A stretch of DNA of 64,000 nt, from the NCBI RefSeq assembly GCF_004307995.1, contig NZ_SIRE01000039.1, positions 1 through 64,000 of the forward strand. The letters run 5' to 3'. The DNA is from Paenibacillus thalictri (lineage in GTDB: Bacteria; Bacillota; Bacilli; Paenibacillales; NBRC-103111). Below, one piece after another: positions 45,659 through 54,054 of this stretch (positions are counted from its first letter, which is position 1; every line of letters starts with the position of its first letter). The notes under the pieces are model-generated. The model searched no databases. It had not been told where the DNA came from and was given only the letters and a program-made list of their open reading frames with translations. Both the position numbers and the translations under genes were made by a program.

Positions 45659-47422
45659 TTATTGCATAAGCGTCTGGGCAAGCTCTTTAGCGTAACAGGT
45701 GGGTTTTGTTTGCGCATCAGGCGGATAATATACGATCAGCAGTTCGCCGCGGCCCGTAACAATCTCCCCTGTACGCCAGTACGTTTGTAATTCAAACGGC
45801 ACCGTCTCCAGCATAATATGCTTGTGCAGATCTTTCTCGCTAATGTTCAGCGCGGCAAAATCGCCGGATATGCGTTCGGGGTGGCTCGTAATCTCCGCAA
45901 GCTGCTCCGCCTGCCGGGATTTATCAAGAGTGAAGTTCCACCAGATTTTACGCGGACGGTATTTATGGTTGAGGAAATAATCGAGCTTCATCAGCCCTTC
46001 GATCACGTCCATCCCGGCGGTTCCGCGTTCGGTCAGGAAGGCGTGCAGACGGGTAAACAGATCCTCCAGCTGATGGCCGATTTTTTGCCAGCCGCGCCCC
46101 TCCCAATAATCGCCGAACTGTTGGAAAAAGTCGAATGCCGACGAAAACTCATGCTTAATCAAATAAGTGACGGTATGATCCATCCGGTGGGCGTTCCAAT
46201 ATTTCTCCAGCACGTCCTCCACCCGCTTAATCCGAATCAGATCCGAAAACGGCAAAATATCGTTGCCGAGAATCTCATACGGCGCATGATCCATATAGAC
46301 GTAGCCGTATTTCTCGGCATCCTGCCGCATGCCCGTACCCCGCAGCATTTTCAGAAAACCGAGCTGCAATTCTTCGGGATTGAGGGCAAACACGTCGTTA
46401 AACGTTTTGCGGAACGAATCGTAATCTTCCTCAGGCAAACCGGCGATCAAATCAAGATGCTGGTCGATTTTGCCGCTTTCCTTCACTTTTGTCACCGTAC
46501 GGGTCAGTTTGGCGAAATTTTGCCGGCGCTTGACGAGCTCGTTGGTCAGCTCGTTGGTCGATTGAACGCCGATCTCGAACCTAAAAATGCCCGGCGGTGC
46601 ATGTTCGGCCAAATAATCAAGCACTTCCGGTCGCATAATGTCCGCGGTGATTTCAAATTGAAATACGCAGCCCCGATGGTTCTCGATCAGAAACTCAAAC
46701 ATGTCCATCGCATAATCCCGCTTAATGTTAAACGTGCGGTCGACGAATTTAATCAGCTTTGCCCCCGAGTCGATCAAATATAACAAATCGGCTTTGGTGC
46801 GAGCTATATCGAAATACCGGACACCAACTTCAATCGACGATAGGCAAAACTGGCAGCTGAACGGACAGCCGCGGCTTGTCTCGAAATAAACGACACGATT
46901 CGCGAGCTGCGGCACGTCCTCGGCAAACCGGTGCGGTGACGGGATATCGTCTAGGTTCAGCTTCGGCCGTCCCGGAGTAAGAATCACTTCGCTGCCCTTG
47001 CGGTATGCCAGCCCATACACAAAATGAAACTTGCGGGTAGTGGACAGCTCCTGCAGCAGATGATGCAGCGTCTCTTCCCCTTCCCCCATCACGACAAAAT
47101 CGATTTCGGGAACCCGCTGAAGCCAGTATTCGGTATCATACGATACCTCGGGTCCGCCCAGCACCACTTGCAGCTCGGGCATAATCTTTTTTATCATCTT
47201 GATCACTTGGATCGTCTCTTCGATGTTCCAAATATAACAGGAGAATCCCAGCACATCGGGTTTTCTCTGGTACAAGTCGGAAACGATGTTCATCAGCGGA
47301 TCCTTAATGGTATATTCGGTAATTTGGATCGGAAAATCCGGCTCACAGAACGCTTTTAAATAACGCAAAGCAAGCGATGTATGAATAAATTTAGCGTTCA
47401 GCGTCGATAATACGACATTCAT
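45659..47422 (-). CDS. B12-binding-domain radical SAM protein
   Basis: 587 aa. Residues 1-130 form a cobalamin-binding-type Rossmann domain (NVVLSTLNAKFIHTSLALRY; VLGFSCYIWNIEETIQVI; VVLGGPEVS; VVMGEGEETLHHLL) lacking the classic DxHxxG His. The radical SAM core has CPFSCQFC (CxxxCxxC) about residue 190, and a C-terminal DUF4080-like region follows. Members are often predicted methyltransferases or oxidoreductases acting on unknown substrates. The ATG at 47422 begins MNVVLSTL; the upstream site is weak. No neighbour suggests a pathway. Confidence 0.87.
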   Translation of the reverse strand: MNVVLSTLNAKFIHTSLALRYLKAFCEPDFPIQITEYTIKDPLMNIVSDLYQRKPDVLGFSCYIWNIEETIQVIKMIKKIMPELQVVLGGPEVSYDTEYWLQRVPEIDFVVMGEGEETLHHLLQELSTTRKFHFVYGLAYRKGSEVILTPGRPKLNLDDIPSPHRFAEDVPQLANRVVYFETSRGCPFSCQFCLSSIEVGVRYFDIARTKADLLYLIDSGAKLIKFVDRTFNIKRDYAMDMFEFLIENHRGCVFQFEITADIMRPEVLDYLAEHAPPGIFRFEIGVQSTNELTNELVKRRQNFAKLTRTVTKVKESGKIDQHLDLIAGLPEEDYDSFRKTFNDVFALNPEELQLGFLKMLRGTGMRQDAEKYGYVYMDHAPYEILGNDILPFSDLIRIKRVEDVLEKYWNAHRMDHTVTYLIKHEFSSAFDFFQQFGDYWEGRGWQKIGHQLEDLFTRLHAFLTERGTAGMDVIEGLMKLDYFLNHKYRPRKIWWNFTLDKSRQAEQLAEITSHPERISGDFAALNISEKDLHKHIMLETVPFELQTYWRTGEIVTGRGELLIVYYPPDAQTKPTCYAKELAQTLMQ

Positions 47423-47537
47423 TGGAAACCCTCATCTTCTATATCGGAATCACTTTGTTTGATGGAAAAAGTCAACTCTTTCATTGTACCTCGAACATCG
47501 CGCGAACACAAAACCTTATCTTGTAACGTCCGAAAGC

Positions 47538-47569
47538 AAAAAAGGAATGATCGCGTCTGCGGTCATTCC
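47538..47569 (-). terminator. Terminator after the 70-aa hypothetical gene
   Basis: GGAATGA and TCATTCC arms with inner GC pairs; in the minus direction six T residues follow. Confidence 0.8.
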
Positions 47570-47597
47570 CGGGTAACATCTCATCTGGCTGTTTGAT

Positions 47598-47810
47598 CTA
47601 GCTTAAAGTCATTTGCTCGGGTTCTTCCGCAAACGGAGTCAGCCCGTCCTGGAGAGCATGCCATTCGGAAGGATGCATTAGCATCCTTTCTTTGATCTGT
47701 TCCTTTTGCGAAAGGAGAGCATCAGCATCACTGTTAGAGCTAGAGAGAGCAATCGTTTCGCTGATCCGGGTTCTCTGTTCCATCCATTTGGCTAGCTGAT
47801 ATAAAATCAT
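47598..47810 (-). CDS. Small conserved-looking hypothetical protein
   Basis: 70 aa, acidic, helical (MILYQLAKWMEQRTRISETI, KEQIKERMLMHPSEWHALQD). The ATG at 47810 has AGGTGG 8 nt upstream and a clean terminator follows, so it is a real transcript. No family was recognised; it could be a small regulatory or sporulation protein. Confidence 0.65.
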   Translation of the reverse strand: MILYQLAKWMEQRTRISETIALSSSNSDADALLSQKEQIKERMLMHPSEWHALQDGLTPFAEEPEQMTLS

Positions 47811-47890
47811 GTCGAAAGCCACCTATTCCTAAAGTGTAACGCTTTGGTAATAGAATGGCCTTTTTCATGCAATTTTATGCAAAATACGAT

Positions 47891-49087
47891 TTAATGCGCG
47901 GACTCGGTATGGTCGATATGTTTTAAATGAGTGCGGTTCGATGCAATAAATAAAACCGAGAGGAGCACAAAACAACCGCCGACCACAAAAGGAACATGCG
48001 GATTAAACACCTCGGCAAGCTTACCTGCTGTCCACGGTGCGATAGCTCCGCCGATAAATCTCAGGAAGCTGTAAGCCGCCGAAGCTGTCGGACGTTCTAC
48101 CGGAGCAGCCTGCATCACGGCTGTAGTAATCAAGGTGTTATTGTTGCCCAGGAAAGCGCCGGCCAAAATAACCGCTATAATAATAGCCCACCTGTTGGAA
48201 GTCCAAATCCCCATACAAAATAAAGCCAAAGCGAATAAAATCAGCATCACGCACATGGAAGTAAGCGTTCCGAAACGTTTCTGCAGTTTCGGGGCCATAA
48301 ATACGGAGGTAACGGCGAGCAGCAGCCCCCATCCCAGAAATACGAAACCGAGCCCATGCTCATCCAGATGCATCACAAACGGGGAATACGCAAGCAGTGT
48401 AAAAAATCCGAAGTTGTACAGCAAGGCGGTTATGCCTAGTGTGGAAAGTGCTCTGAACTTGAGCGCCCGGAACGGATCAAGCAGCGAGCTTTTGGCTTTT
48501 GTTAACCGCTTCGTTTTGGGCATCATAATGGACAGGAATATAAATGCGACGGCCATCAGCACGGCCACGCCATAAAACGGCCCGCGCCATGAAATTCCGC
48601 CGAGGCCGCCGCCCAGCAGAGGTCCTACCGAGATCCCGATCCCAATGGCGGCTTCGTACAAAATAATCGCTTGACCGGTTCCCGAGGCCGATAAAGAGAC
48701 GATGGCGGACAACGCAGTGGCGACGAATAACGCGTTGCCTAGTCCCCAGCCGCCCCGCAGGGCGACAAGCTGCCAGATTCCATTGGACATACCACCCCAA
48801 GCGGAAAAGATGGCAATGATCAATATGCCGCACAGCAGCGTCCATTTGGTGCCAAGCCTCGTTGAAATAACGCCGGTAATCAGCATCGCAACCGCCATAA
48901 CGAGATTGTAGCTGGTAAACAGCAGCGTCACCTGGCTTTGCGAGGCATGCATTTTCTCAGCGATAGCCGGCAGTATGGGATCCACAAGGCCAATCCCCAT
49001 AAACGCAATGACGCTGGCGAAACCAACTGCCCAAACCGCCCGCGGTTGAGTTAATAAGCTAGTTTTACCGGCTGAATTGGGTTCCAT
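47891..49087 (-). CDS. MFS efflux transporter
   Basis: 398 aa with 12 predicted helices, the DHA1 drug:H+ antiporter size. Motif A-like GVISTRLGTKWTLLCGILI follows helix 2, and motif C-like EAAIGIGISVGPLLGGGLGG lies in helix 5. AAAGGAG lies 11 nt before the ATG. It is 29 bp downstream of the MerR gene on the same strand, the arrangement of drug-responsive MerR/MFS pairs such as Bmr/Blt, so it probably exports toxic compounds under MerR control. Confidence 0.9.
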   Translation of the reverse strand: MEPNSAGKTSLLTQPRAVWAVGFASVIAFMGIGLVDPILPAIAEKMHASQSQVTLLFTSYNLVMAVAMLITGVISTRLGTKWTLLCGILIIAIFSAWGGMSNGIWQLVALRGGWGLGNALFVATALSAIVSLSASGTGQAIILYEAAIGIGISVGPLLGGGLGGISWRGPFYGVAVLMAVAFIFLSIMMPKTKRLTKAKSSLLDPFRALKFRALSTLGITALLYNFGFFTLLAYSPFVMHLDEHGLGFVFLGWGLLLAVTSVFMAPKLQKRFGTLTSMCVMLILFALALFCMGIWTSNRWAIIIAVILAGAFLGNNNTLITTAVMQAAPVERPTASAAYSFLRFIGGAIAPWTAGKLAEVFNPHVPFVVGGCFVLLSVLFIASNRTHLKHIDHTESAH

Positions 49088-49116
49088 AAGGTAATCTACT
49101 CCTTTATCATTTAATG

Positions 49117-49563
49117 TTATTGACCCATGTCGGAATCAAAGTTGGCAAGCGCGTTTTTGATCCGCTCCTGATACTGAGCGATCTGGTTATTGATTTCGAT
49201 CATTTTTGCCAGCTTTTCCTGAAGGATATGCGCTTGTTTGGCTACCGCCTGCTCAATTTCTTGCAGCTTCAGCTTCATTTGCGCTTTATCCGCCACTTCC
49301 TTATAACCGTGATAACCGCGGCGGTGGCTTTCCAGCTCATCAACGATGGCAATATATTTTTGCACCTCTTGTAGCGAAAAGCCAAGCACATCTCTAGCGT
49401 TAATTAATCTCTTCAGCCGCTCGATGTGTTCGCGGGTATACAAACGAATGCCGCCCTCGCTTCGCTCAGGAGGAGGCAATATGCCGATTTCCTCATAGTA
49501 GCGGATGGTGCGTTTGGTTAAACCGCACTCCTTAGCCACGTCGTCAATTTTATAATGTTCCAT
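49117..49563 (-). CDS. MerR family regulator of the MFS pump
   Basis: 148 aa from the ATG at 49563 (GGAAGGAG 6 nt upstream). The N-terminal MerR helix-turn-helix (YKIDDVAKECGLTKRTIRYY then EEIGILPPPERSEGGIRLYT) is followed by a long dimerisation coiled coil. It lacks metal-binding Cys motifs and a large effector domain, so it resembles small multidrug or redox-independent MerR proteins. It should bind the palindrome just upstream and activate its own MFS operon. Confidence 0.9.
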   Translation of the reverse strand: MEHYKIDDVAKECGLTKRTIRYYEEIGILPPPERSEGGIRLYTREHIERLKRLINARDVLGFSLQEVQKYIAIVDELESHRRGYHGYKEVADKAQMKLKLQEIEQAVAKQAHILQEKLAKMIEINNQIAQYQERIKNALANFDSDMGQ

Positions 49564-49615
49564 CTTCCGCTCCTTCCCGTTCAACGTGCTTGCAGAAATA
49601 TATGTTACTCTTATT

Positions 49616-49638
49616 TAACGTTAACGTCAACGTTAACT
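49616..49638 (-). promoter_or_regulatory. Probable MerR operator / promoter
   Basis: GTTAACGTTGACGTTAAC (49620-49637, minus sense) is an almost perfect palindrome 57 bp before the MerR start. It includes TTGACG, a likely -35, with TAACAT 17 bp downstream as a candidate -10. Overlap of operator and promoter fits autoregulation. Confidence 0.6.
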
Positions 49639-49647
49639 TTTATGCAC

Positions 49648-49671
49648 AAAAAATGGGTATTAGCCCATTTT
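49648..49671 (-). terminator. Terminator of the diguanylate cyclase gene
   Basis: In the minus direction AAAATGGG pairs with CCCATTTT, followed by T residues. The stem overlaps the stop codon region. Confidence 0.65.
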
Positions 49672-50962
49672 AATTGGAGCCTGGGGATACGACATAACTG
49701 TTTTTGCCGGACATTTTAGCTTTATACATGGCCGTATCCGCTTGATTCAACAAAGTATCAATCGTTTGTCCATGATCGGGAAACCGCGAAATGCCGATGC
49801 TTGGGCTTACTTGAAGTGAAGTTTCCTTGTAAGTGATTGGCTCATTCAGCTTGGCCAGCAGCAATGCAGCCAATTGTTCGAGCCGTTGAACATCATCAGC
49901 CTCATGAATTAAAATGGTAAATTCATCGCCCCCCATACGGGCGACAATATTCCCGGGTTCCAGCCACTCCTTAAGGCGGGCTGCCGTTACATGCAAGACA
50001 TGATCTCCTGCGGCATGCCCGTGCCGGTCGTTAATCGCTTTAAAGCCGTCCATGTCCACCACGAAAAAAGCAAGCTTTTCGCCGCTGGTTGCCGCTTGTC
50101 CAAGCGCCTCTACCGCCCGTTCCTGAAACATTCTGCGATTGGGCAGATCGGTGAGCACATCATGATACGCCATATAATGAATCAGCGCTTCATTCTTTTT
50201 TCGTTCCGTTATGTCTTTAGCTATGCAATATACGCCGGTAACTTCATGATCTATTAAAATAGGCAGCATCGTCACATGAAGTTCGATCCTCTCGCCATTT
50301 TTATGTAAAATGACGGAATCAAAATTTTGCGTTGCGCCACGCTTCGCTTCTTCGAAATAAATTCTGACTTCTTCCACACGCAGCACATGAATGACTTCCC
50401 CTACACTTCTGTAAAGCATCTCATCCGGAGAATACCCGGTTATATTCTCCATCGCAGGATTTACACTCGTAAATCTGCCTTCCATATCCAGCGAAAACAC
50501 GCCGTCGGGATTGTGCTGAAAAAGCGACTTATACCGCTGCTCGCTCTCTTTCAGCTTGCGCTCCTCAATCTTTCGCTGTGTAATATCACGTATGATACAG
50601 GCATATGCGCTGATCTCGCTGCCAACTCTGATCGGCACCACCGACTCGCTGGCGATAAACACGCTGCCGTTTTTGCGCTGCTTTTTTGCTTCATATGTAG
50701 GAATTTGCCACTGATTTGTGTTAAGTGTTTGCATAAAATCGGTCTCCTCACTGTTAGGAACTATCGGCAGTTTGCGTTCAAGCATTTCCTCACGTGTCCA
50801 TCCGAAAACCGTCTCGAACGTATCGTTCACATATACGACCGTATGATCTAACCGGCATACAACGAAAGCAACGATCGGATTATTCGTGATAGCTTCGACC
50901 ATCCCTTTTAATAAAATGATTTCTTCATTGAGTTGCTGGACCAGCTCATCGTGACAGATCAT
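49670..50962 (-). CDS. PAS-PAS-GGDEF diguanylate cyclase
   Basis: About 430 aa from the ATG at 50962 (AGAGGGTG upstream); the longer frame to 51049 is less likely. Two PAS domains (about 20-140, VYVNDTFETVFGWTREEML; and 145-260, GRFTSVNPAMENITGYSPDE) each have a PAC segment. The GGDEF domain (about 265-425) has an intact active-site MGGDEFTILIHEA plus DMDGFKAINDRHGHAAGD. The residues five before GGDEF do not give an RxxD inhibitory site, so product inhibition is unlikely. No EAL domain. Soluble. It is the only apparently active c-di-GMP synthase in the window. Confidence 0.92.
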   Translation of the reverse strand: MICHDELVQQLNEEIILLKGMVEAITNNPIVAFVVCRLDHTVVYVNDTFETVFGWTREEMLERKLPIVPNSEETDFMQTLNTNQWQIPTYEAKKQRKNGSVFIASESVVPIRVGSEISAYACIIRDITQRKIEERKLKESEQRYKSLFQHNPDGVFSLDMEGRFTSVNPAMENITGYSPDEMLYRSVGEVIHVLRVEEVRIYFEEAKRGATQNFDSVILHKNGERIELHVTMLPILIDHEVTGVYCIAKDITERKKNEALIHYMAYHDVLTDLPNRRMFQERAVEALGQAATSGEKLAFFVVDMDGFKAINDRHGHAAGDHVLHVTAARLKEWLEPGNIVARMGGDEFTILIHEADDVQRLEQLAALLLAKLNEPITYKETSLQVSPSIGISRFPDHGQTIDTLLNQADTAMYKAKMSGKNSYVVSPGSN

Positions 50963-51069
50963 TGTTTCGCACACCCTCTCTGGTCTCTTCTTTTTCCCTA
51001 TAGGATATGCTTCGGAAAAAATAAGCCGGCTTTTTGTTAAGTCCATCACACACCCTCTATATTTTTAGG

Positions 51070-51107
51070 AAAAAAGACCCTCTTTTTATACAAAAGAGAG
51101 TCTTTTT
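51070..51107 (-). terminator. Terminator after the glucosaminidase gene
   Basis: AAAAAGACTCTCTTTT pairs with AAAAGAGGGTCTTTTTT around a 5-nt loop, one mismatch. Confidence 0.85.
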
Positions 51108-51125
51108 GGACGATTGTATTTTCAA

Positions 51126-51767
51126 TTATACCCCAATTCCTTGCTGCCGGGCATAAATGATCGTGTTAAGCCATGCCAATTCCGACTGCGTGAGCTCCCG
51201 TTTATACGCTTTCTCGGCCCATGTGTAATCCGAAATCAGCCCTTTTTTGTACAGCCCGTCCAACGCATCGCCAAGCAGCTTCCACTGCCAATCATGTTCA
51301 AATACCATCTTATTCTCACTTCCTTCCCGGTCAAATTCAGCCAACCCGTACTGACGGATCATCGTTATCAATTTTGCGGCGTAACCGGGATCTGTCGCAT
51401 AACCTGCGTTTTGCAGCGCCTGGGCGGCTCCGGCATAATCAAGCGCTTGGCAATAAACAAAGAACCCTGCTGCAGCATAACGGCCGCCGGCGAGCAGAAA
51501 TTGCGAATGATCGATGACACTGCCCTCCCAGCTGTCATATACCCGAAAACCGTCCGTTACCGTAACAAAGGAGCCGTTCATGTATTCCTGCGTCGGCAAC
51601 TGCTGCCCGCTTCCCTTGATGCCGAACAAATTATTGCCCGGAGCCGCTGCGCCCCATGCGCTTTCCAGCGCCGCTTGAGCTATCGTAATAGAAGCCAATA
51701 CGCCCGTGCGGCTCATATCATATACCGCCATCGGCGCGAGTTTGGCGATAAAATCCGGAGGATTCAA
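51126..51767 (-). CDS. Glucosaminidase-domain protein (GH73/FlgJ-like)
   Basis: About 213 aa from TTG 51767, with GAGGTG 6 nt upstream; GTG 51776 is the alternative. The catalytic region SITIAQAALESAWG contains the acid Glu, followed by NNLFGIKG and YDSWEGSVIDHSQFL, typical of mannosyl-glycoprotein endo-beta-N-acetylglucosaminidase domains. A C-terminal tail (LLGDALDGLYKKGLISDYTW) resembles a small helical spore or phage-lysin domain. It has no signal peptide, so export would be through lysis, sporulation or a non-classical route. Confidence 0.85.
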   Translation of the reverse strand: MNPPDFIAKLAPMAVYDMSRTGVLASITIAQAALESAWGAAAPGNNLFGIKGSGQQLPTQEYMNGSFVTVTDGFRVYDSWEGSVIDHSQFLLAGGRYAAAGFFVYCQALDYAGAAQALQNAGYATDPGYAAKLITMIRQYGLAEFDREGSENKMVFEHDWQWKLLGDALDGLYKKGLISDYTWAEKAYKRELTQSELAWLNTIIYARQQGIGV

Positions 51768-51795
51768 TAAGCTCACCTCGCCTTTTATTCTTTAT

Positions 51796-51828
51796 AAAAA
51801 ACCTCTTCGCGCCGAAGCGGGAAGAGGT
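51796..51828 (-). terminator. Terminator after the Gly/Tyr-rich protein gene
   Basis: ACCTCTTC and GAAGAGGT arms in the minus direction followed by six T residues. Confidence 0.8.
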
Positions 51829-51834
51829 CGTATA

Positions 51835-52134
51835 TTACCAGATATAACCGGGGTAGCCACCATAACCACCATACGCGCCGGGGTAGCCATATCCGCCATA
51901 TCCCCCGAATCCGCCGTATCCGCCACCGTAAGTTCCGACTGCCAGCAGATCAAACAACACGAGCGGAATAATCGCCGAAGTTCTTACGTTTTTGCTTTTT
52001 TTCAGCGGAGTCAAATACAGCTGATTGCCTTTCACGTGGACGAGTTTGCCGGTCACCATCGTGCCGTCTTTTTTCATAGCATATATACGCTTGCCGAGCA
52101 ATTTTTCAACGTCTCTTTTCTTCACCGTTTGCAT
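51835..52134 (-). CDS. Small protein with Gly/Tyr-rich tail
   Basis: 99 aa from the ATG at 52134 (GGAGGTGGG upstream). Residues 1-60 form a basic, beta-rich domain (KLLGKRIYAMKKDGTMVTGK LVH...), then a hydrophobic stretch (AIIPLVLFDLLAVGTY) and a tail of GGYGG/GYPG repeats. The folded part recalls Hfq/SH3-like barrels but no family is firm. Similar Gly/Tyr tails occur in spore-coat and sticky surface proteins of Bacilli, so a coat role is possible. Confidence 0.65.
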   Translation of the reverse strand: MQTVKKRDVEKLLGKRIYAMKKDGTMVTGKLVHVKGNQLYLTPLKKSKNVRTSAIIPLVLFDLLAVGTYGGGYGGFGGYGGYGYPGAYGGYGGYPGYIW

Positions 52135-52249
52135 GCTCCATCCCACCTCCGTATGGAATCTCAAATTACTTTACCATCATACGGAATGTGCCTGTTCCCG
52201 GCTTGTTCATTTGTCCCATGTGCCTGCAAGATGTGCGGCTGTCCACATT

Positions 52250-52276
52250 AAAAAAAGCTTCCCTCTACGGGAAGCT
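52250..52276 (-). terminator. Terminator after the DUF1128 gene
   Basis: AGCTTCCC and GGGAAGCT form a perfect 8-bp stem with a 5-nt loop, then seven T residues in the minus direction. Confidence 0.9.
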
Positions 52277-52282
52277 CAAGTC

Positions 52283-52507
52283 TTACGCCTTGCGAAGCCG
52301 GCCTAGCTCGGTTGTAATCGCTTCGATTTCAAGTATGCTGAAGCTGCTTTTACTGGCAACCATATCGTAAATATCCTTCAAGTCTTCGTAATGCTCCGGG
52401 TCAAAAGAAGAAGCCCTCAGCGCCGCGCCGGAAGCCATTCTCAGCTTCTTTTTGATTTCTTCGATCATGTATTCCACGTTTTCCTGAGTGTTCACCATTA
52501 AATCCAT
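52283..52507 (-). CDS. DUF1128/UPF0435 family protein
   Basis: 74 aa from the ATG at 52507 (GGAAAGGAAGG upstream). The pattern ENVEYMIEEIKKKLRMASGA and YEDLKDIYDMVASKSSFSIL matches the small all-helical DUF1128 proteins widespread in Bacilli. The function is unknown. It follows the TetR gene by 34 bp and may be cotranscribed with it. Confidence 0.8.
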   Translation of the reverse strand: MDLMVNTQENVEYMIEEIKKKLRMASGAALRASSFDPEHYEDLKDIYDMVASKSSFSILEIEAITTELGRLRKA

Positions 52508-52541
52508 GAAATTCCTTCCTTTCCCTTTAATTTGTACTACT

Positions 52542-53141
52542 TTATGAAACAGTTCTCCCCAAAAGACCTTCACATAAATATTTCACATGAGCTTCCGCCA
52601 ATTTCTTCACTTCATCGTAAGTTTGATTAAAATTGATGCTGTAAGAAATAAATCCATGCATGGACATAAACAAGCTCCAAGGAGCCGAATAAATCCGGTC
52701 ATCAGCATCCGCGCGTTTGGTTAATATGGCTCGTACGACGGTTGCGAACAAATCCAGGCATTGCGCTTTCTCCGTTCTTGAATACTGCTGCAGCTCGGGA
52801 TCTTTAATCATAAACATAATCTCGTAATGATTCGGATTCTCCAAACCGAACTTAATAAACTCCAGCATCAGCCTCTCCAACTGCGCCATCTCGCCAAGCC
52901 GGGTCCGCCCTATAATGTCATGGGAACGGGACAACAGCATATTGAAATCGTCGCTGACAAGAGCATGAAACAGTTCCGCCTTTTCTTTAAAATGGTAGTA
53001 CAATGCGCCGTGACTATACCCCATTGTTTTGGCAATACTGCGCATCGTTAAGCTGCGGTAGCCGTGTGTAACAAACAGCCCCCTTGCTTCTTCCAGTATG
53101 CGCTCCCTGCTCAACTCCTGCGCTACCGCTTTCCTTGCCAT
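52542..53141 (-). CDS. TetR family transcriptional regulator
   Basis: About 199 aa. The N-terminal helix-turn-helix is classic: RERILEEARGLFVTHGYRSL then TMRSIAKTMGYSHGALYYHF. The C-terminal ligand domain (TetR_C, MLEFIKFGLENPNHYEIMFM) is complete. The start is ATG 53141; a TTG at 53150 is the alternative. No flanking transporter identifies its target. Confidence 0.9.
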   Translation of the reverse strand: MARKAVAQELSRERILEEARGLFVTHGYRSLTMRSIAKTMGYSHGALYYHFKEKAELFHALVSDDFNMLLSRSHDIIGRTRLGEMAQLERLMLEFIKFGLENPNHYEIMFMIKDPELQQYSRTEKAQCLDLFATVVRAILTKRADADDRIYSAPWSLFMSMHGFISYSINFNQTYDEVKKLAEAHVKYLCEGLLGRTVS

Positions 53142-53241
53142 GTCATTCAACTCGCTTTCTCACTGTTCTGGGCAAATCGCCAAATACAGAACCTACTGCT
53201 GCGGGTTAAACTATGCTGTGAATGTCGGGTTCCGAATCATG

Positions 53242-53880
53242 CTATTCTATCGTTTCATGTTCCATATAACGCTCTTCGCCGGTAACAATGGCAGCTTGAC
53301 CTTGCGTAAGGTCTGTGATCCAAGCGACAAACGCAGGGGCTTCCGGAGCTTTGGGGAGGCAGCACAAGGTGACTTTATCGGTAAACCGGGTTTCGCCCAT
53401 AAGGGTTCCCCGATTTCTCAGCTCGTTCTCGACCTTGCCATGCCACGTATAGTCGATTTCCACGAGCACTTCGGTATGAAGCACTTTGTATACCGGCATC
53501 GCTGCAGCCAGACCGGCTACAGCCCCATCCGTATAAGCGCGGATTAGACCACCCGCACCAAGCATAATGCCGCCAAAATAACGCGTGACCACGACAACGG
53601 CATTTTTCAGGCCTTGGTTTTTGATAACCTCCAAAATTGGCTTGCCCGCCGTTCCGCTTGGCTCTCCGTCGTCGGATTGTTTCTGGCATTCATCACGTTC
53701 ACCGATCATATAAGCTGAGCAGTTGTGCGTTGCCGACCAATGCTCCTTTTTGATGGCTTCAATAAATTGGATTGCCTCTTCTTCGGACTGAACCGGCTTC
53801 GCGTGACCGATAAATCTCGACTTCTTGATGACAATCTCAGATACACCAAGTTGCTTTACTGTCTTATATTGATCCAACAT
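53242..53880 (-). CDS. YigZ/IMPACT (UPF0029) family protein
   Basis: 212 aa from ATG 53880. The UPF0029 signature runs through IVIKKSRFIGHAKPV, ATHNCSAYMIG, DDGEPSGTAGKPILEVI and VVVVTRYFGGIMLGAGGLIR, with the C-terminal DUF1949 ferredoxin-like domain. Bacterial YigZ/YvyE proteins are conserved and implicated in translation-stress or housekeeping roles without a settled activity. Confidence 0.9.
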   Translation of the reverse strand: MLDQYKTVKQLGVSEIVIKKSRFIGHAKPVQSEEEAIQFIEAIKKEHWSATHNCSAYMIGERDECQKQSDDGEPSGTAGKPILEVIKNQGLKNAVVVVTRYFGGIMLGAGGLIRAYTDGAVAGLAAAMPVYKVLHTEVLVEIDYTWHGKVENELRNRGTLMGETRFTDKVTLCCLPKAPEAPAFVAWITDLTQGQAAIVTGEERYMEHETIE

Positions 53881-53980
53881 GTCGATGCAGCACCCCATTT
53901 CTTATGCGTGTGCCTCGTGCAGTCCGCACTTCATCACTTTAGTATTTCGCCACATCACAGCAAAATTCCTACCTGTTCGA

Positions 53981-54029
53981 CAAAAAAAAACAAAAAACAG
54001 CCCTCCCCAAATATTGGATGAAGACTGTT
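53981..54029 (-). terminator. Terminator of pgi
   Basis: In the minus direction AACAGTC pairs with GGCTGTT (one G-T), followed by TTTTTG and nine T residues. Confidence 0.65.
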
Positions 54030-54054
54030 ATTCGCTCTATGGCTAGGCCTGAAG

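Noticed and set aside
45818-46783. 321-aa plus-strand open frame
   Set aside because: Antisense to the B12-radical SAM gene, which shows cluster and domain motifs.
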